Under the pieces are notes generated by a model that was not told where the DNA came from, made no database searches, and saw only the letters and a list, made by a program, of their open reading frames with translations. A stretch of DNA of 64,000 bases from Amycolatopsis xylanica (GTDB lineage Bacteria > Actinomycetota > Actinomycetes > Mycobacteriales > Pseudonocardiaceae), in the NCBI RefSeq assembly GCF_900107045.1, contig NZ_FNON01000011.1, forward strand, positions 248,001 through 312,000, written 5' to 3'. Position 1 is the first letter of the stretch. The number at the start of each line of letters is the position of its first letter. This document shows, piece after piece, positions 37,001 to 46,138 of this stretch. A program made the translations under genes and the position numbers.

Positions 37001-37672
37001 GTGCGCGTACTGCTGGTCGAAGACGACGAACCGATCGCCGAGTCGCTGCGGCGCGGGCTCAGCCGGTACGGCTTCGAGGTCGAATGGGTCAAGACGGGCG
37101 CCGAAGCGCTCAGCGCGGAGCCCGCCGGGCTGGTGCTGCTCGACCTCGGGCTGCCGGACACCGACGGACTGGACGTCTGCCGTCAGCTCCGGAACCGGGG
37201 CGACGACGTGCCGATCATCGTGATCAGCGCGCGGTCCGACGAGGTGGACCGCGTGGTCGGCCTGGAGATCGGCGCGGACGACTACGTCTCGAAGCCGTTC
37301 GGTGTCCGGGAGGTCGTCGCCAGGATGCGCGCGGTGCTGCGCCGGAGCCAGAGCGCCAAGACCACGGAGTACCGGCCCGACAGCTACGCGGGCGGGCGGC
37401 TGCTCATCGACCGCCGCGGCCGCCGCGTCCACGTCGACGGCGAGGAGCTGCAGCTGCCGCCGAAGGAGTTCGACCTGCTGGCGTTCCTGGCCGAGGAGCC
37501 GGGCGCTGCGCTGACCAGGGAACAGATCATGGAAGCGGTCTGGGACAGCAACTGGTTCGGCCCGACGAAGACGCTCGACGTCCACATCGGCGCGCTGCGG
37601 CGCAAGCTCGGTGACGCGGTCACCGTCGAGACGGTCCGCGGCGTCGGCTTCCGGCTGGTCACGTCCCGATGA
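37001..37672 (+). CDS. OmpR-family response regulator
   Basis: A 223-residue regulator. The receiver domain has VEDDEPIAES, phosphoacceptor Asp in VLLDLGLPDTDG (about residue 50) and Lys in YVSKPFG. The C-terminal winged helix has LPPKEFDLLAFLAEEPG and TLDVHIGALRRKLG, as in PhoB/OmpR proteins. The GTG at 37001 is chosen because the receiver begins there; longer frames run into the copper-box region. ATGA overlap with the kinase gene. Possibly a copper- or envelope-responsive system, judged only from position. Confidence 0.94.
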   Translation: MRVLLVEDDEPIAESLRRGLSRYGFEVEWVKTGAEALSAEPAGLVLLDLGLPDTDGLDVCRQLRNRGDDVPIIVISARSDEVDRVVGLEIGADDYVSKPFGVREVVARMRAVLRRSQSAKTTEYRPDSYAGGRLLIDRRGRRVHVDGEELQLPPKEFDLLAFLAEEPGAALTREQIMEAVWDSNWFGPTKTLDVHIGALRRKLGDAVTVETVRGVGFRLVTSR

Positions 37673-39030
37673 ACCGCAGACTGGTCGTCAGCTACGTCCT
37701 GCTGGTCGCGGTGGCGATCGCCGCGTTCACCGTGCCGGTGGCGTTCGTGCTCACCGGCCAGCTGCGCGGGGACACGGAGACCTCGGTGCGCCGCGAGGCG
37801 GAGACCGCCGCGTTGCTGCTCGCGGCCCCGGACGCGCCCTCGCGGCAGGCGCTCTCGCGGCTCGCCACCGCCTACGAGCACGAGACGCCGGGCAGGCTCG
37901 ACGCCCTGCTCGCCGGCCGGGTCGCGGCCGCTCCCCTGCCCCTGCCGGTCGCCCCGGACGATTTCGCGTTCACCGAGGCGCTGGCGGGCCGGGCGAGCGC
38001 GAACTGGGGCGCGGCGCCCGCGCTCGGCGAGACCGGGCTCGTGCTCGCGGTGCCCGCCCGTGACGCGAGCGGCGCCGTCGTCGGCGCCGTCCGGGTGAGT
38101 TATCCGTCGGCCCCGCTGAACGAGCGCCAGCTCCAGATCTGGGGTTTCCGCGCGATACTCGCCGTGGCCGTGCTCATCGCCGCCGCGATACTGGGCGTGC
38201 TGCTCGCCAGGCGGCTGACCAGGCCGTTCCGCGAGCTCAACCGGATGGCCCGGCGCCTGCGCGACGGCGATCTCGGCGCCAGGGCCCAGGAAACGGGCCC
38301 GACCGAGACGCGCACACTGGCCAGGACGCTCAACAACGCGGCCGAGACCATCGACACGCTCGTCCAGTCTCAGCGCGCGTTCATCGCCGATGCCTCACAC
38401 CAGCTGCGCACCCCGCTCACGGCGCTGCGGCTCTCGCTCGACAACATCGCCGACGGCGCGTCGGATCCGTTCGTGCGTGAGGACATCGACCTGGCCACGG
38501 CCGAGGTCGTGCGGATGAGCAGGCTGGTCAACGGCCTGCTCACCCTCGCGCGGGCCGAGGCCGCCGTGAGCGCCCCGGAGCGCGTGCGCATCGCGGCCGT
38601 GGTCGACGACCGCTTCGAGGTCTGGCGCGCCGTCGCCGCCGACCGCGGCGTGCGGCTGCTGGCCGAGCACGCCGACACCGGCCAGGAGGTCCTCACCAGC
38701 CCGGGACACCTCGAGCAGGTGCTGGACAACGTGCTGTCCAACGCGCTCGAGGTCTCCCCCGACGGCGGCACGGTCACCGTCCGCACCGCCCGGCTCGACG
38801 AGCACGTCCTGCTCGAGGTGACCGACGAGGGCCCCGGACTGCCCGAGGCCGACCGGCCGCGCGCGTTCGACCGGTTCTGGCGCGGCTCGGGCGTCACCGG
38901 GCAGTCCGGCTCCGGGCTCGGGCTGGCGATCGTCAAGCAGCTGGTCACCGACGACGGCGGCCTCGTCGGCCTGGCGGAGACCCCCGGCGGCGGCCTGACC
39001 GTGCGCATCAGCCTCCGCCCCGCGCGCTAG
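37669..39030 (+). CDS. Sensor histidine kinase (HAMP, HisKA, HATPase)
   Basis: A 453-residue kinase with a first membrane helix (YVLLVAVAIAAFTVPVAFVL), an extracytoplasmic sensor of about 110 residues, a second helix (AILAVAVLIAAAILGVLLA), a HAMP domain, HisKA with FIADASHQLRTPLTALRLSL (phospho-His about residue 244) and the ATPase domain (VLDNVLSNALEVSPDGG, DEGPGLP, GSGLGLAIVKQLV). The sensor lacks an evident metal-binding Cys/His cluster. Its stop overlaps the opposing lipoprotein gene by CTAG. Confidence 0.95.
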   Translation: MNRRLVVSYVLLVAVAIAAFTVPVAFVLTGQLRGDTETSVRREAETAALLLAAPDAPSRQALSRLATAYEHETPGRLDALLAGRVAAAPLPLPVAPDDFAFTEALAGRASANWGAAPALGETGLVLAVPARDASGAVVGAVRVSYPSAPLNERQLQIWGFRAILAVAVLIAAAILGVLLARRLTRPFRELNRMARRLRDGDLGARAQETGPTETRTLARTLNNAAETIDTLVQSQRAFIADASHQLRTPLTALRLSLDNIADGASDPFVREDIDLATAEVVRMSRLVNGLLTLARAEAAVSAPERVRIAAVVDDRFEVWRAVAADRGVRLLAEHADTGQEVLTSPGHLEQVLDNVLSNALEVSPDGGTVTVRTARLDEHVLLEVTDEGPGLPEADRPRAFDRFWRGSGVTGQSGSGLGLAIVKQLVTDDGGLVGLAETPGGGLTVRISLRPAR

Positions 39031-39509
39031 GCCTTACCCGGCATGGCGGAAGAGTGGTGGTTGACGATCAGCCATTTCCCGTCCCGCAGTTCGTAAACGA
39101 AGGTGTAGCGAGCCCGGACCTCCTGCGTCTTGCCGTCCTTGGTGAGCGCGAAGCGGTAGATGCCCGCGTTGATCGCGGAGTCCTGGTCCAGCACGCTGAT
39201 CACCTCCGACTCGATGGTGCCGGACGGCTTGTTCTCCAGGAAGTGCTTGAAGTAGTCGACGATGTCGGCTCTCGTCGTCCGCACCTTGTCCGACACGGTC
39301 GGCAGCAGCACCGCGTCCGGCGCGTAGAGGTCGGCGACCTTGTCCGCGTCCCCGGTCGCGAGCGCGGCATTCCACGCGGGGAAGAGCGCCGCGACGTCCT
39401 GCTTGCTGGGCGCCTGCTTCGGGGGCGCGGCGGTCGAGCTGGAGCAACCGGTCACCAGCGCGAGCGTCGCCGTCGCGCCGAGAATGCCGAGGAAAGTCTT
39501 GCTACGCAT
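39027..39509 (-). CDS. SnoaL-like/SgcJ-family lipoprotein
   Basis: A 160-residue protein with a lipobox signal (ALVTGCSSS, Cys about residue 22). The mature part is a NTF2-like fold with the phrases VAALFPAWNAALATGDADKV, LYAPDAVLLPTVSDKVR and the terminal strand KWLIVNHHSSAMP. This is the pattern of the SgcJ/EcaC/calcium-calmodulin kinase II association-domain families, seen often as exported proteins of unknown role. Convergent with the kinase gene. Confidence 0.85.
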   Translation of the reverse strand: MRSKTFLGILGATATLALVTGCSSSTAAPPKQAPSKQDVAALFPAWNAALATGDADKVADLYAPDAVLLPTVSDKVRTTRADIVDYFKHFLENKPSGTIESEVISVLDQDSAINAGIYRFALTKDGKTQEVRARYTFVYELRDGKWLIVNHHSSAMPGKA

Positions 39510-39755
39510 GGTTTTTGCCCTTGCCTGGTGGGGATCTTTGGATACGTCCACTGTGGCTTCGGGCGAGGAAGCGTCCGTGCAGCAAAGAGCCAGCGGAACT
39601 CCAAGATCTCCCCAAGACTGGGTTTGCCGGGGGGCCGGACGTGGAGTGCGCTGGACTTGAGCCGCGCAATGAAGCGAGGGGGCCGTTGGGTGCGTAGTAA
39701 GCACTCGGGGGCACCCTCGCTGCGCGCCCCGGCCCGGCCCGGCCCGGAGACGTTC

Positions 39756-39806
39756 GCGCGAGTGGTGACTTTGCTGCGTCCAACGGAGCAGAGGTACCAC
39801 TCGCGC
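39756..39806. repeat. Family C hairpin (copy C2)
   Basis: Arms GCGCGAGTGGT (39756-39766) and ACCACTCGCGC (39796-39806). The interior CTGCGTCCAACGGAGCAGAG matches copy C1 nearly base for base. Confidence 0.85.
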
Positions 39807-39828
39807 AAGCCTTTCGCGCCTGAACGAG

Positions 39829-39865
39829 GGGCTCCCCCGCTGCGTTGGGTGCAGCAGGGGAGCCC
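39829..39865. repeat. Hairpin GGGCTCCCC/GGGGAGCCC
   Basis: Fifteen-base arms (39829-39843 with 39851-39865) with a single mismatch and the loop GTTGGGT. Another element in the same cluster of hairpins. Confidence 0.75.
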
Positions 39866-39895
39866 TTCGCCCACGGCCTGGCCCTGCGCGCTGAG

Positions 39896-39941
39896 GTCGT
39901 GAGTGTTCCGACCGGTTCTAACCGGCCGGAACACTCACGAC
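39896..39941. repeat. Family A hairpin (copy A5)
   Basis: Arms 39896-39917 and 39920-39941 with one mismatch, loop CT, core GTCGTGAGTGTTCCG. It lies 77 bases before the ligA start, so it is not at the end of the adjacent genes; it may insulate ligA from upstream transcription. Confidence 0.88.
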
Positions 39942-40017
39942 CCCAGTGAGCCCCGGGGCCGGGGACCCGATCGGGTTGCGCACGGTTTTGTCGGTGGTCG
40001 CGGGTAGCGTCTGCGGC

Positions 40018-42009
40018 GTGGAAGCTCGAGAGCGCATACAGGAACTCGCCGACCGGATCGTCGCGCTGCGCGACGCGTACTACCGGGGTTCGCCGACCGT
40101 GGCGGACGCCGAGTACGACGCCATCGAAGACGAGTTACGCGGGCTGATCGCGGCCAACCCCGAGCTGGCGCCCGATCCGAACCCGCTGGAGCAGGTCGGC
40201 GCGCCCGCGGTGCTGCACGCGCCGGTGCGGCACTCACGGCCGATGCTCTCGCTGGAGAAGGCGACCCAGCCGGAGCAGGTCGCGGCCTTCTTCGACCGGT
40301 TCCCCGGCCAGCCGGTGGTGGTCATGCCGAAGCTCGACGGGCTGTCGCTGGCGCTGGTCTACGAGGACGGGCGGCTCGCGCGGGCGGTCACCCGGGGCGA
40401 CGGGACCACCGGCGATGACGTGACGCCGCTGGTCAAGGCGCTGACCGACGGGGTGCCGGACAAGGTCGACGCGCCAGGCCGGGTCGAGGTGCGCGGTGAG
40501 GCGGTGATGCTGCGCTCGACCTTCGCCGCGTACAACGCCGCGCATCCGGACAAGCCGCTGATCAACCCGCGCAACGCGGCCGCTGGCACGCTGCGTGCCA
40601 AGGACCCGGCCACCGTGGCGGAGCGGCGGCTGCGGTTCTTCGCGTTCGACCTGCACACGGATCCGGACAGCGCGGAGACCGATCTGGACGGTGCATTGAG
40701 GACGCTCGGGTTCGACGCGGCCGACATGCGGCACTGTTCGGACGCCGCCGCCGCGCAGGCCGTGATCACCGCGATCGAGCAGCAGCGCAACGAGCTCGAC
40801 TACGACCTCGACGGGGCCGTGCTGCGGCTGGCCGACCGTGACGCGTACGCGGCCGCGGGCACCCGGTCCAGCTCGCCGCGCGGGGCGCTGGCGTTCAAGT
40901 TCGCGGCCGAGGAGAAGACGACCATTCTGGCCGATGTGGTCTGGGATGTCGGCAAGACCGGCAAGATCGCGCCGGTCGCGTGGCTGGAGCCGGTGTTCGT
41001 CGGCGGCACCACCGTCACCCGCGCGACGCTGGCCAACCAGGAGGTCATCCGCGCCCGCGGCATCAAGATCGGCGACACGGTGCTGGTGCGCCGCGCGGGA
41101 GACGTGATCCCGTTCGTCGCCGGGGTGCTCGACGCGTCCAAGCGCACCGGTGAAGAGCGCGAGATCGTGCCGCCGAGCGTCTGCCCGTCGTGCGAGCAGC
41201 CGCTGACCGAACAGGGCAACAGCCGGGAACTGTTCTGCACCAACGTCGCCTGCCCCGCACAGACCGTGCGGCGGCTGATCCACTGGGCGTCGCGGGCGGC
41301 CGCGGACATCGACGCCATCGGCGGGGTCTGGATCGAGCGGCTGGCCGAGGCTGGCATCCTCGAGCACCCGTCCGACTTCTACACGCTCACCAAGGAACGC
41401 CTGCTCGAGTTCGACCGCATCGGCGAGATCTCGGCCACGCGGATGGTCGAGTCCATCGACGCCAGCCGCCAGGTCGGCCTGCGGCGGGCATTGATCGGCC
41501 TCGCGATCCCGATGGCGTCCGAAGGCACCGCCGCCCGCCTGTGCCGGGCGGGGTTCGGCTCGCTCGAAGACGTCGCCGACGCGGGGGTCGACGGGCTCGT
41601 GGCCGTCGAGGACATCGGGCCGAAGGTCGCCGCGTCGCTGATCGAGCACCTCACCCGGCTGCGGCCCGAGCTGGAACGGCTGCGCGAGCGCGGCGTCTCG
41701 CTCGACGTGCGCGAGGAGGACCTCCCGCCGGTCGTCGTGTCGGGCGCGCCGCTGGCGGACAAGACGGTGGTGATCACCGGCTCGATCAGCGACCCGCGCT
41801 CGGGTGAGAAGGTGCCGCGCCCGACCTTCCAGCGGTTGTGCGAAAAGGCGGGCGCGACCATCGCGTCCTCGGTCTCGGCGAGCACCGACCTGCTGATCAC
41901 CGGCGCCGACGTCGGCGCCAGCAAGATCGCGAAAGCCGAAAAACTCGAAGTCGAGGTCGTCGACCAAGGCGTCATCTGGCAGCAGCTCATCGCCGCCGGT
42001 GTCGTCTAG
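40018..42009 (+). CDS. ligA: NAD-dependent DNA ligase, divergent form
   Basis: A 663-residue ligase with all bacterial LigA parts: N-terminal Ia domain (DAYYRGSPTVADAEYDAIED), the adenylated Lys 105 in MPKLDGLSLAL, TRGDGTTGDDVT and VRGEAVM, the OB domain, the Cys4 zinc finger (CPSCEQ, ELFCTNVACPAQ), helix-hairpin-helix repeats and a C-terminal BRCT domain (LADKTVVITGSI to DLLITGADVGASKIAKAEKL). Features differ from the usual sequences: MLSLEKATQ in place of MLSLDNAF, and VVMPKLDG without the Cys-Glu of the common CELKIDG. It may be a second, specialised ligase beside a housekeeping copy outside the window. Start GTG 40018. Confidence 0.92.
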   Translation: MEARERIQELADRIVALRDAYYRGSPTVADAEYDAIEDELRGLIAANPELAPDPNPLEQVGAPAVLHAPVRHSRPMLSLEKATQPEQVAAFFDRFPGQPVVVMPKLDGLSLALVYEDGRLARAVTRGDGTTGDDVTPLVKALTDGVPDKVDAPGRVEVRGEAVMLRSTFAAYNAAHPDKPLINPRNAAAGTLRAKDPATVAERRLRFFAFDLHTDPDSAETDLDGALRTLGFDAADMRHCSDAAAAQAVITAIEQQRNELDYDLDGAVLRLADRDAYAAAGTRSSSPRGALAFKFAAEEKTTILADVVWDVGKTGKIAPVAWLEPVFVGGTTVTRATLANQEVIRARGIKIGDTVLVRRAGDVIPFVAGVLDASKRTGEEREIVPPSVCPSCEQPLTEQGNSRELFCTNVACPAQTVRRLIHWASRAAADIDAIGGVWIERLAEAGILEHPSDFYTLTKERLLEFDRIGEISATRMVESIDASRQVGLRRALIGLAIPMASEGTAARLCRAGFGSLEDVADAGVDGLVAVEDIGPKVAASLIEHLTRLRPELERLRERGVSLDVREEDLPPVVVSGAPLADKTVVITGSISDPRSGEKVPRPTFQRLCEKAGATIASSVSASTDLLITGADVGASKIAKAEKLEVEVVDQGVIWQQLIAAGVV

Positions 42010-42025
42010 CCGCACCCGAGCAGGG

Positions 42026-42071
42026 GTCGTGAGTGTTTTCGCCGGTTAGAACCGGCCGTACCGCTCACGAC
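42026..42071. repeat. Family A hairpin (copy A6), imperfect
   Basis: Same 46-base design (42026-42047 and 42050-42071). The outer 8 and inner 7 bases pair, but the middle of the arms no longer matches (GTTTTC against CGTACC), and the loop is AG instead of CT. This looks like a decayed or recombined copy. It lies 16 bases after the ligA stop. Confidence 0.8.
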
Positions 42072-42201
42072 CTCTTTCGGCTGAGGAGCGGGGCGGCGTC
42101 ATCCAAACGCGACGTATTCGAAGCCCGCGCGGGGTCAGGTCGCGGTGTTCGTGAGCCGATGATCGGAGCAGCAGCTCGCCGTTCGACGACCGGAGGCGGT
42201 C

Positions 42202-42858
42202 ATGGTCCCCACCCCAGAGCAGACGATGGTCCATTCGTACCTGTTCCTGCGCCGCGTCATCGGCGGCGTCGGCGTGGCGCTGCCGGTCGTGCTCATCGTC
42301 GGGCAGTTCCTGCTCACCGGCGAGCTGCTGACCTCGATCAGCGGCTACTACTACGGCGACCTGCGTGACCTCTTCGTCGGCGGGATGTGCGCCGCCGGCG
42401 TGTTCCTGCTCTGCTACTACGGCAAGAACCGCACCGAGAACATCGCCGGGTACGTCGCTGGCGCCGGCGCGATCGGGCTCGCGTTGTGTCCGACCAGGCC
42501 GGTGAACCCGACCGAGGTCCAGCAGGCGCTCGGCATCGCGCATGTCGTGAGCGCGGCGGTGTTCTTCCTGACGCTGGCGTACTTCTGCATCGGACTGTTC
42601 CCGGAACCGGTCGAACCGGGCAGCCGCCAGGACGTGCGGAACCGGGTCTACCGCGCCTGCGGCTGGACCATTCTGGGCTGCCTGGTGCTGATCGTCCTTT
42701 CCGGACGGATCTTCGAGGAGGAGATCCGGGCGCTGCGGCCGATCCTGTGGCTGGAGTCGGCGGCCACGTTCGCCTTCGGTGTCGCCTGGATGATCAAAGG
42801 CCACACGCTGCTGCGGGACAAGAAGCCCGCCGTGGCCGCCGAGGCGCTCACGGGTTGA
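42202..42858 (+). CDS. Multi-pass membrane protein, DUF998-like
   Basis: A 218-residue protein with about six hydrophobic segments (VIGGVGVALPVVLIVGQFLL, LFVGGMCAAGVFLLCYYG, VSAAVFFLTLAYFCIGLF, TILGCLVLIVLSG). A small motif SISGYYYGDLRDLFVG lies in the first loop. DUF998-type proteins have a comparable topology, but the assignment is tentative. ATG 42202 has GGAGG upstream. The C-terminal 11 bases overlap the opposing antiporter gene. Confidence 0.75.
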   Translation: MVPTPEQTMVHSYLFLRRVIGGVGVALPVVLIVGQFLLTGELLTSISGYYYGDLRDLFVGGMCAAGVFLLCYYGKNRTENIAGYVAGAGAIGLALCPTRPVNPTEVQQALGIAHVVSAAVFFLTLAYFCIGLFPEPVEPGSRQDVRNRVYRACGWTILGCLVLIVLSGRIFEEEIRALRPILWLESAATFAFGVAWMIKGHTLLRDKKPAVAAEALTG

Positions 42859-43945
42859 TCGCGAGCACCAGGAAACCCGCCAGCAGCACCAGGTGCACGC
42901 CACCCTGCAGGCGGGTCGCCCGGCCCGGCACCACGGTCAGCGCGCTCACCAGCACGGTCAGCGCCAGCAGCACGATCTGCGTCGCGCCGAGGCCGAGCAG
43001 CAGCGGCCCGCTCAGCCACACCGACGCGAGCGCGATCGCCGGGATCGTCAGCCCGATGCTGGCGATCGCGGATCCGTAGGCGAGGTTGAGGCTGGTCTGC
43101 ATCCGGTCGCGCTGCGCGGCGCGCACGGCGGCCAGTGTCTCGGGCAGCAGCACCAGCAGCGCGATCACCACACCGACGAACGACTGCGGGAACCCGGCCG
43201 CGCGGACGCCCGCCTCGATCGCGGGCGACTCGACCTTGGCCAGCCCGACCACCGCGACCAGCGCGACGACCAGCAGGCCCAGGCTGGTCAGCGCGGCCTT
43301 GGTGGTCGGCGGCTCGGCGTGGTCCTCGGGTTTGACCGTGCCGTCGGTCTCCACCGGCAGGAAGAAGTCGCGGTGCCGCACGGTCTGGGTCAGCACGAAC
43401 AGGCCGTAGAGCAGCAGCGAGGCGAGCGCGGCGAAGGTGAGCTGCGTGCCGCTGAACTCCGGGCCCGGCGTGCTGGAGGTGAACGTCGGCAGCACCAGGC
43501 TGAGGGTGGCCAGTGTGGCGACGGTCGCCAGCGCGGCGCCGCTGCCCTCGGGGTTGAAGTGCGTCTCGCCGTAGCGCCGCGCGCCGACCATCAGCGAGAT
43601 GCCCGCGATGCCGTTCATCGTGATCATGACCGCGGCGAACACGGTGTCGCGGGCGAGCGAGGCGGCCTCGGGGCCGCCCGACGCCATCATGGTGACGATC
43701 AGCGCGACCTCGATCACCGTCACCGCGACCGCGAGCACCAGCGACCCGAACGGCTCGCCGACGCGGTGCGCGACCACCTCCGCGTGGTGCACCGCGGCCA
43801 GCACGGTGCCCGCCAGCGCGAGCGCCACCACGGCCACCGGCACCGGCCCGAGGTCACGGCCCCAGCTCAGCGCCAGCACGACGACACTGAGCAGGGGAAC
43901 CACCACGGTCCAGGACAACAGCGCGGGTCTGCGGGAGGCGGCCAT
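42848..43945 (-). CDS. chaA: Calcium/proton antiporter (ChaA family)
   Basis: A 365-residue member of the CaCA exchanger superfamily with about eleven helices. The two alpha repeats carry acidic transport motifs: VTVIEVALIVTMM with the Glu of the first, and VIALLVLLPETLAAVRAAQRD of the second. MNGIAGISLMVGARRYGETHF is typical of ChaA. It exports Ca2+ or Na+ in exchange for protons. ATG 43945 with GAGGGTGGGG is preferred over the GTG at 43963. Convergent overlap of 11 bases with the upstream gene. Confidence 0.9.
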   Translation of the reverse strand: MAASRRPALLSWTVVVPLLSVVVLALSWGRDLGPVPVAVVALALAGTVLAAVHHAEVVAHRVGEPFGSLVLAVAVTVIEVALIVTMMASGGPEAASLARDTVFAAVMITMNGIAGISLMVGARRYGETHFNPEGSGAALATVATLATLSLVLPTFTSSTPGPEFSGTQLTFAALASLLLYGLFVLTQTVRHRDFFLPVETDGTVKPEDHAEPPTTKAALTSLGLLVVALVAVVGLAKVESPAIEAGVRAAGFPQSFVGVVIALLVLLPETLAAVRAAQRDRMQTSLNLAYGSAIASIGLTIPAIALASVWLSGPLLLGLGATQIVLLALTVLVSALTVVPGRATRLQGGVHLVLLAGFLVLAINP

Positions 43946-44160
43946 GGCCCCACCCTCGCACACCGTGCGTCACCTCGCCGCTCCACCAGGCGAACCTCAC
44001 ATTTCCGGCAGTCCTTTGTGGACTCGGCCGAACGGGCAGGGAGGAACGGGCCGTTCGGCCGGTGCTTTCGCGCCGGATGACCGATCCGCCCGGTACCTGC
44101 TGACGGCGATCCTGGCGTCAGGCCGCCGGAACGGGCGGACTGAGAGCAAGGGAGACCGTC

Positions 44161-44349
44161 ATGACGATCATCGCGACCGTGGGCGCTTACGCCGGGCTCG
44201 TGCTGCTGGCACTGATGTCGCTGACCCCGGTGCTGCTCGACCTCGACCAGCGTTTCCCCGGCACCCGCCGCGCCAAGGCCGCCCGCAGGACCACGGGTGA
44301 GGCCGCCCGCACGGCACCCGCCCCCGCAGGCCGCCTCGCCTCCGTCTAG
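44161..44349 (+). CDS. Small single-pass membrane protein
   Basis: A 62-residue protein with one hydrophobic helix (IATVGAYAGLVLLALMSLTPV) and a basic tail rich in Ala, Arg and Thr. ATG 44161 follows CAAGGGAGACC, a good ribosome site, which supports a real small gene. Unknown function. It is 122 bases upstream of the beta-propeller gene on the same strand. Confidence 0.6.
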   Translation: MTIIATVGAYAGLVLLALMSLTPVLLDLDQRFPGTRRAKAARRTTGEAARTAPAPAGRLASV

Positions 44350-44471
44350 CCTCGGGCCCGCCACCATCCGGCGTACCGGCAGCGGCGCCAGTAGGCTATT
44401 CGGGTGAAGGTGGCATCTCCGGCGGTGTGCGTTCCCGCCGGGACTGGGGCACGTTCAGGGAGGCAGTGACT

Positions 44472-46136
44472 GTGGGGCAGCAGCAATCCGGCTGGCAGGG
44501 CGACCAGAACCAGAACCCGAACCAGCCGCAGGGCTACCCACCGCCTGGCCAGTACCAGCCGCAGGGCTACCCACCGCCAGGGCAGTACCAGCAGCAGGGC
44601 TACCCACCGCCGGGCCAGCACGAGGGCTACCCGCCGCAAGGCCACAACCCCCAGCCACAACCGCAGTATCAGCCACCTTCCCACCTGGGGTACGAGCAAC
44701 CGCAGCAGCCCGGCTGGCAGCTTGGCCCCAACGACTGGGTCAGCTCCGAGGCTCCAGACCTGCCGAAGTCCAAGAAGAAGCTCTGGCTGTGGCTCGCGCC
44801 CGTGCTGGCGCTCGTGGTCGCCGCCGCGGTCGTGGTGCCGATCGTGCTCACCTCCGACGACTCCTCCTCCCCCGCGCCTGCCGGCGGCCAGCCCGCGCCC
44901 GCCGCGGGATCCAAGAACTGGCAGGTGCACCTCGAGCGGCCCCAGTACGAAAAGGGGTTCGGCTCGTGGGAGGTCGGTGACACGCTGGTCGTGGCGTACC
45001 AGGGCCTCATCACCGCCTTCGCCAAGGCCGACGGCAAGCAGGTCTGGCAGGCGAAGCCGCCCGCCGAGGGCGGCAAGTTCTGCGGCGTCGGCACCAGGCC
45101 GGTCAACGACCAGATGGCCATCGCCTTCGGCAAGGACCTCAACAGCCAGGGCGACGCGAACTGCAAGTTCGCCGCGCTGCTGAACCTCAAGACCGGGCAG
45201 CTCGGCTGGCAGCAGCCGATGGAGGTGCCGCAGAGCGTCAACCCCGAGAAGGCACGCACCGGCGCCGCGCTGGAGATCATGGGCGGCGTCGTGGTGGTCG
45301 CCCAGAACTACGGCACGATCGGTCTCGACCTGGCGACGGGCTCGCAGCGCTGGTCCAAGCCGGTGGTCAAGCCGACCGGAGGCGACCAGGGCAGCAGCAC
45401 GATCGTCAGCATGCTGCCCGCCAAGGACAAGCTCATCGTGTCGATCGCCGGGTTCATCAGCGACCCCGCGCTCACCTTCGCCTACCTCGATCCCGCGACC
45501 GGCGAGCTGAGCCAGGGCAAGGACTACGGCACCAAGGACGGCGACGGCCGGTTCGGCAGCCCCCGGCTGCTCACCGCCGATCCGCCGGTGGCGCTGGTCA
45601 ACGGTGACAAGAACGCGGTCTATCTGGTCATGGACGAGAAGTTCGAGAAGACCGGCCTGATCGACGCGGGCAAGCTGGGCGAGCCGGACGGGCTGCACTC
45701 CGACGGTGTCGGGCTGGAGTTCACGAACAATCACCAGCAGGGCCACCGGTTCCTGATGAGCGGCGGCCTGTTCGTCAGTGTCACGTCGATTCCGCTCAAC
45801 GGCACCAACAAGCTCGTCGCCTACGACGTCGCGTCCGGCGCCAAGAAGTGGGAGCAGGCGATCCCGGACGGCAAGGCGATCATGCCGCTCGCCGTCGAGA
45901 ACGGCTCCGTGGTCGTGCTCCTCTCGCCCGCGACACCCCAGGGCGACCAGCGCATCGCCCGGTTCACCCTCGCCGACGGCTCCCCCGGCCCGGTGGCCAC
46001 CTACCCGCTCAAGACGCAGAGCGGCGGCGCGCCGATCACCCAGGACTTCCAGTTCTACTGGCACGACGAGCGTCTCTGGGCCGTGCGCGGCCCGTCCAAC
46101 CCGTTCGACTACGACGCGTTCTCGATCGGGAAGTAG
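44472..46136 (+). CDS. Membrane-anchored PQQ-like beta-propeller protein with Pro/Gln repeats
   Basis: A 554-residue protein. Residues 1 to 85 are cytoplasmic and made of imperfect QGYPPPGQY repeats. A single membrane helix (LWLWLAPVLALVVAAAVVVP) near 100 is followed by a proline- and alanine-rich linker and an extracytoplasmic domain of beta-propeller blades with PQQ-like phrases (LITAFAKADGKQVWQAKPPA, TIGLDLATGSQRW, KLVAYDVASGAKKWEQAIPD). There is no catalytic motif; a sensor or scaffold role is likely. GTG 44472 is the better start than GTG 44466 given AGGGAGG at 44457. The next gene begins 3 bases after its stop. Confidence 0.82.
   Translation: MGQQQSGWQGDQNQNPNQPQGYPPPGQYQPQGYPPPGQYQQQGYPPPGQHEGYPPQGHNPQPQPQYQPPSHLGYEQPQQPGWQLGPNDWVSSEAPDLPKSKKKLWLWLAPVLALVVAAAVVVPIVLTSDDSSSPAPAGGQPAPAAGSKNWQVHLERPQYEKGFGSWEVGDTLVVAYQGLITAFAKADGKQVWQAKPPAEGGKFCGVGTRPVNDQMAIAFGKDLNSQGDANCKFAALLNLKTGQLGWQQPMEVPQSVNPEKARTGAALEIMGGVVVVAQNYGTIGLDLATGSQRWSKPVVKPTGGDQGSSTIVSMLPAKDKLIVSIAGFISDPALTFAYLDPATGELSQGKDYGTKDGDGRFGSPRLLTADPPVALVNGDKNAVYLVMDEKFEKTGLIDAGKLGEPDGLHSDGVGLEFTNNHQQGHRFLMSGGLFVSVTSIPLNGTNKLVAYDVASGAKKWEQAIPDGKAIMPLAVENGSVVVLLSPATPQGDQRIARFTLADGSPGPVATYPLKTQSGGAPITQDFQFYWHDERLWAVRGPSNPFDYDAFSIGK
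44526..44637 (+). repeat. Coding tandem repeats (QGYPPPGQ units)
   Basis: About four imperfect units of roughly 27 to 30 bases around CAGGGCTACCCACCG, in frame within the preceding gene. They encode the proline/glutamine-rich cytoplasmic tail. No intervening unique spacers, so this is not a CRISPR array. Confidence 0.85.
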
Positions 46137-46138
46137 CG

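Larger units (their letters stand above)
39510..40017. other. Gene-free gap of 508 bases with three hairpins
   Basis: No convincing gene; open frames here have no ribosome site and are antisense or low complexity. The right half carries a family C hairpin, a 15-bp GGGCTCCCC hairpin and a family A hairpin within 190 bases. A CCCGG-rich direct repeat lies at about 39729-39747. The last 75 bases are the ligA promoter and leader. Confidence 0.7.

Noticed and set aside
44526..44637. Short direct repeats considered as a CRISPR array
   Set aside because: The units encode an in-frame QGYPPPGQ repeat with no unique spacers and no cas genes nearby.
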